From Mycobacterium sp. PS03-16 (lineage in GTDB: Bacteria; Actinomycetota; Actinomycetes; Mycobacteriales; Mycobacteriaceae), in contig NZ_SPQO01000003.1 of NCBI RefSeq assembly GCF_004570325.1, positions 186,001 to 250,000 of the forward strand: DNA of 64,000 nt, read 5' to 3'. Below the pieces are notes generated by a model that saw only the letters and a list, made by a program, of their open reading frames with translations, had not been told where the DNA came from and ran no database searches. How positions within the stretch are numbered: the stretch's first letter is position 1; every line of letters starts with the position of its first letter. Shown piece by piece: positions 61,089-64,000 of the stretch. The position numbers and the translations under genes are program-made.

Positions 61089-61760
61089 GTGCAGCGCAGA
61101 GGCCGTACTTCCTCGGTATCGCGCGCTCGCGGCCGCCCGGTCGGCGCCGATTCGGCCCGCACCCGCAAGCTGATCGTGCGCGCCGCCCGCGAGGTGGTCA
61201 ACGAGCGCGGGTACTCGGGTATGACGTTTCAGGCCATCGCCAAACGCACCGAGTTGAGCAGGCCGACGCTGCACTACTACTTCGCCACCCGCGACGAGGT
61301 GTTCGAGGCGCTGCTCGACGAGGCGCGCGACCTCATCGAGCACTGCGCCGGCCGATCATTGCGATCGGACACCTTGCTCGAACGGCTCTCGGCATTCGTC
61401 GCCGCGGTCGGGGAGGTGGACGCGCGGGATCCGTCGATCATGCCGTTCCTCATCAGCGCCCGCCTCGAATGGGGCCGCAACCCCGAGCTGCAGTCGGTGA
61501 CCGCCTCGCCGGTTCAGCACTTCCTGATGCGGCTGGTGTCGGATGCGGTCCGTCGCGACGAGTTGGCGCCGGACACCGATTGCGACGCCGTCGTCGACAT
61601 GCTGCACGTCATCCTCTACGGGATGGCGTTCTACGCCGGCTACACCGGCGGCGGCAGCGAGCTCACCACGATTGCCAAGCAACTCATCGAACTGTTTGCG
61701 CACGGGCTGGTGACCGAGAATCCCGACGGGCGCCGCACCGGGTCGGCGCAGCCGCGGTGA
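61089..61760 (+). CDS. TetR/AcrR-family transcriptional regulator
   Basis: 223 residues from GTG 61089; TAACGT (61076-61081) ends 7 bases before it, again a leaderless start. N-terminal HTH: DSARTRKLIVRAAREVVNER, then YSGMTFQAIAKRTELSRPTL and HYYFATRDEVFEALL. The C-terminal ligand domain has IMPFLISARLEWGRNPELQ and LHVILYGMAFYAGYTGGGSE. The gene lies between rarD and dnaE1; whether it controls rarD or distant genes is not clear. Mycobacterial relatives often control lipid metabolism. Confidence 0.9.
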   Translation: MQRRGRTSSVSRARGRPVGADSARTRKLIVRAAREVVNERGYSGMTFQAIAKRTELSRPTLHYYFATRDEVFEALLDEARDLIEHCAGRSLRSDTLLERLSAFVAAVGEVDARDPSIMPFLISARLEWGRNPELQSVTASPVQHFLMRLVSDAVRRDELAPDTDCDAVVDMLHVILYGMAFYAGYTGGGSELTTIAKQLIELFAHGLVTENPDGRRTGSAQPR

Positions 61761-61828
61761 CGGATCCGGCAGACACGGGACGCGACACGCCGAACCGTGT
61801 CGGTGGGCGGCCATAGACTGGCCACCCT

Positions 61829-64000
61829 ATGAGCGGTTCGGAGTCGCGGTCTACGGGGTCATCGGGATCATTCGTGCATCTGCACAACCACACCGAGTAC
61901 TCGATGCTCGATGGGGCCGCGAAGGTGAAACCGCTGCTCGCCGAGGCGCAGCGGCTCGAGATGTCCGCGATCGGGATGACCGACCACGGCAACATGTTCG
62001 GTGCCAGCGAGTTCTACAACGCGGCCACCGACGCCGGGATCAAGCCCATCATCGGGATCGAGGCGTACATCGCGCCGGCGTCGCGGTTCGAGACCAAACG
62101 CGTGCTGTGGGGCGATCCCAGCCAGAAGAGCGACGACGTGTCGGGCAGCGGGTCCTACACGCACATGACGATGGTCGCCGAGAACGCGACCGGGCTGCGC
62201 AACCTGTTCAAACTGTCGTCGCTGGCCTCCTTCGAGGGGCAGCTCGGCAAGTGGGCGCGGATGGACGCCGAGATCATCGCCGAGCACGCCGAGGGCATCA
62301 TCGCCACCACCGGCTGCCCGTCCGGCGAGGTACAGACGCGGCTGCGGCTGGGGCACCAGCGGGAGGCGTTGGAGGCCGCCGCCAAGTGGCGGGAGATCTT
62401 CGGGCCGGACAACTTCTTCCTCGAGCTGATGGACCACGGGCTCGACATCGAGCGCCGCGTCCGCGAAGGGCTGCTCGAGGTCGGCCGCAAGCTGGGTATC
62501 CCGCCGCTGGCCACCAACGACTGCCACTACGTCACGCGCGACGCCTCGCAGAACCACGAGGCGCTGCTGTGCATCCAGACCGGTAAGACACTCTCGGACC
62601 CCACCCGCTTCAAATTCGACGGCGACGGCTACTACCTGAAGTCGGCGGCCGAGATGCGCGCGCTGTGGGATGGACAGGTGCCCGGCGCCTGTGATTCGAC
62701 GCTGCTCATCGCCGAGCGGGTGTCGTCCTACGCCGACGTGTGGGAGCCGCGCGACCGGATGCCGATCTTCCCGGTGCCCGACGGCCACGATCAGGCGTCG
62801 TGGCTGCACCACGAGGTGATGGCCGGTCTGGAGCGACGGTTCCCGGGCGCTGTCGGGTCGGATTACATCGAGCGCGCCGAGTACGAGATCAAGGTCATCT
62901 GCGACAAGGGCTTTCCGTCCTACTTCCTGATCGTGGCCGACCTGATCAACTACGCGAAGTCGGTCGACATCCGGGTCGGGCCCGGACGCGGGTCGGCCGC
63001 CGGTTCGCTGGTGGCCTACGCGCTGGGCATCACGAACATCGACCCGATCCCGCACGGGCTGCTGTTCGAGCGGTTCCTCAACCCGGAGCGTCCGTCGGCG
63101 CCCGACATCGACATCGACTTCGACGACCGCCGCCGCGGAGAGATGCTGCGCTACGCCGCCAACAAGTGGGGCAGCGACCGGGTCGCCCAGGTCATCACGT
63201 TCGGCACCATCAAAACCAAGGCGGCGCTGAAGGATTCGGCGCGGGTGCACTACGGGCAGCCCGGGTTCGCGATCGCCGACCGTATCACCAAGGCGCTGCC
63301 GCCGCCGATCATGGCGAAGGACATCCCGGTGTCGGGCATCACCGACCCGAACCACGAGCGGTACAAGGAAGCCGCCGAGGTCCGCGCGCTGATCGACACC
63401 GACCCCGATGTGCGCACGATCTACGAGACCGCCCGGGGGTTGGAGGGTCTGGTCCGCAACGCCGGTGTGCACGCGTGCGCGGTGATCATGAGCTCCGAGC
63501 CACTGATCGACGCGATCCCGCTGTGGCGGCGCCCGCAGGACGGTGCGGTGATCACCGGCTGGGACTACCCGTCGTGTGAGGCCATCGGCCTGCTGAAGAT
63601 GGACTTCCTCGGCCTGCGGAACCTCACGATCATCGGCGACTGCATCGAGAACATCAAGGCCAACCGCGGTATCGACCTGGACCTCGAATCGCTGCCGCTG
63701 GACGACCCGAAGGCCTACGAGCTGCTCGGCCGTGGCGACACGCTCGGGGTGTTCCAGCTCGACGGCGGGCCGATGCGCGACCTGCTGCGCCGCATGCAGC
63801 CCACCGAGTTCAACGACATCGTCGCGGTGCTGGCGTTGTACCGGCCGGGGCCGATGGGCATGAACGCTCACAACGACTACGCCGACCGCAAGAACGGCCG
63901 CCAGGCGATCAAGCCCATCCACCCCGAGCTCGAGGAGCCGCTCAAGGACATCCTCGCCGAGACCTACGGCCTGATCGTCTACCAAGAGCAGATCATGTTC
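61829..64000 (+). CDS. dnaE1: DNA polymerase III alpha subunit DnaE1, N-terminal 724 residues (cut by window end)
   Basis: The frame starts at ATG 61829 (TAGACT lies 9 bases upstream, a near-leaderless start) and is open to the last base, 724 codons of about 1180. The PHP domain opens with [13 protein letters not shown] and TDHGNMFG (about 12-52), the proofreading exonuclease of mycobacterial DnaE1. The polymerase palm carries the catalytic PDIDIDFDD with Asp426, Asp428 and Asp430, preceded by [18 protein letters not shown]. Thumb and fingers lie downstream as expected ([21 protein letters not shown]). It is the essential replicative polymerase, downstream of ileS-dinX as in other mycobacteria. 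Confidence 0.98.
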   Translation, partial: MSGSESRSTGSSGSFVHLHNHTEYSMLDGAAKVKPLLAEAQRLEMSAIGMTDHGNMFGASEFYNAATDAGIKPIIGIEAYIAPASRFETKRVLWGDPSQKSDDVSGSGSYTHMTMVAENATGLRNLFKLSSLASFEGQLGKWARMDAEIIAEHAEGIIATTGCPSGEVQTRLRLGHQREALEAAAKWREIFGPDNFFLELMDHGLDIERRVREGLLEVGRKLGIPPLATNDCHYVTRDASQNHEALLCIQTGKTLSDPTRFKFDGDGYYLKSAAEMRALWDGQVPGACDSTLLIAERVSSYADVWEPRDRMPIFPVPDGHDQASWLHHEVMAGLERRFPGAVGSDYIERAEYEIKVICDKGFPSYFLIVADLINYAKSVDIRVGPGRGSAAGSLVAYALGITNIDPIPHGLLFERFLNPERPSAPDIDIDFDDRRRGEMLRYAANKWGSDRVAQVITFGTIKTKAALKDSARVHYGQPGFAIADRITKALPPPIMAKDIPVSGITDPNHERYKEAAEVRALIDTDPDVRTIYETARGLEGLVRNAGVHACAVIMSSEPLIDAIPLWRRPQDGAVITGWDYPSCEAIGLLKMDFLGLRNLTIIGDCIENIKANRGIDLDLESLPLDDPKAYELLGRGDTLGVFQLDGGPMRDLLRRMQPTEFNDIVAVLALYRPGPMGMNAHNDYADRKNGRQAIKPIHPELEEPLKDILAETYGLIVYQEQIMF

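Overview
The window is chromosomal DNA of a GC-rich actinobacterium, almost certainly a Mycobacterium/Mycolicibacterium. The signs are a complete Pup-proteasome module (mpa, dop, pup, prcB, prcA), an MmpL transporter, a Mas/Pks5-type polyketide synthase with a PapA-like acyltransferase and a FadD-type fatty acyl-AMP ligase, an MTB12-like secreted protein, and gene order that tracks two blocks of the M. tuberculosis map. Gene names are from recognition of protein sequence and order; no database search was possible.

Layout. (1) 1-4.9 kb: ArsR regulator (with the start of an SRPBCC-like partner at the edge), DinB-fold protein, thioesterase-like protein, RecB-like nuclease, trmI, a DUF503 protein, lppK and an MTB12-like secreted protein. 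(2) 5.0-12.8 kb: Pup-proteasome region: mpa, two membrane proteins (one ThrE-like), dop, pup, prcB, prcA. Regions 1 and 2 follow the Rv2119-Rv2109c order. (3) 12.8-23.0 kb: an Rv1486c-Rv1497 type block: conserved hypothetical, NfeD and SPFH pair, small membrane proteins, mutA-mutB-meaB (methylmalonyl-CoA mutase and its GTPase chaperone) and a LipL-type esterase. (4) 23.0-52.5 kb: a large accessory-type cell-envelope glycolipid locus. It holds the polyketide synthase, a PapA-like and two paralogous acyltransferases, a GT-B glycosyltransferase, MmpL, three GT2 glycosyltransferases, a pyruvyl transferase, UDP-glucose dehydrogenase, a polytopic GT-C-like transferase, a three-gene DrrABC-like ABC exporter and a FAAL. 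At its end sit a small HTH regulator, a membrane protein and an odd half-condensation-domain protein. (5) 52.5-64 kb: housekeeping genes in Rv1536-Rv1547 order: T-box leader and ileS, an S4 protein, DinX-type polymerase, ansA, lspA, a pseudouridine synthase, rarD, a TetR regulator and the first part of dnaE1, which runs off the window.

How the genes fit together. In region 4 the FAAL would activate a fatty acid and the Mas-type PKS would extend it with methylmalonyl units; methylmalonyl-CoA is interconverted by the mutAB-meaB genes next door. PapA-like enzymes would acylate a sugar core (trehalose in known lipooligosaccharides, LOS), glycosyltransferases would extend the glycan, and uronic acid and pyruvate ketal would make it acidic. 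MmpL and possibly the ABC exporter would move precursors or product across the membrane. The position, between lipL and ileS, is the same as the LOS-type locus of M. tuberculosis and M. marinum, but the content differs.

Control signals seen directly: a class II (translational-type) T-box with an AUC specifier before ileS, perfect hairpins after mpa and between dop and pup, paired CTATATAG palindromes before arsR, a three-copy operator-like motif between the HTH gene and its divergent neighbour, and at least twelve genes with a TANNNT -10 hexamer 6-9 bases before the start codon, the mark of leaderless mycobacterial transcripts. No tRNA, rRNA, CRISPR array, transposase or phage gene was recognised.
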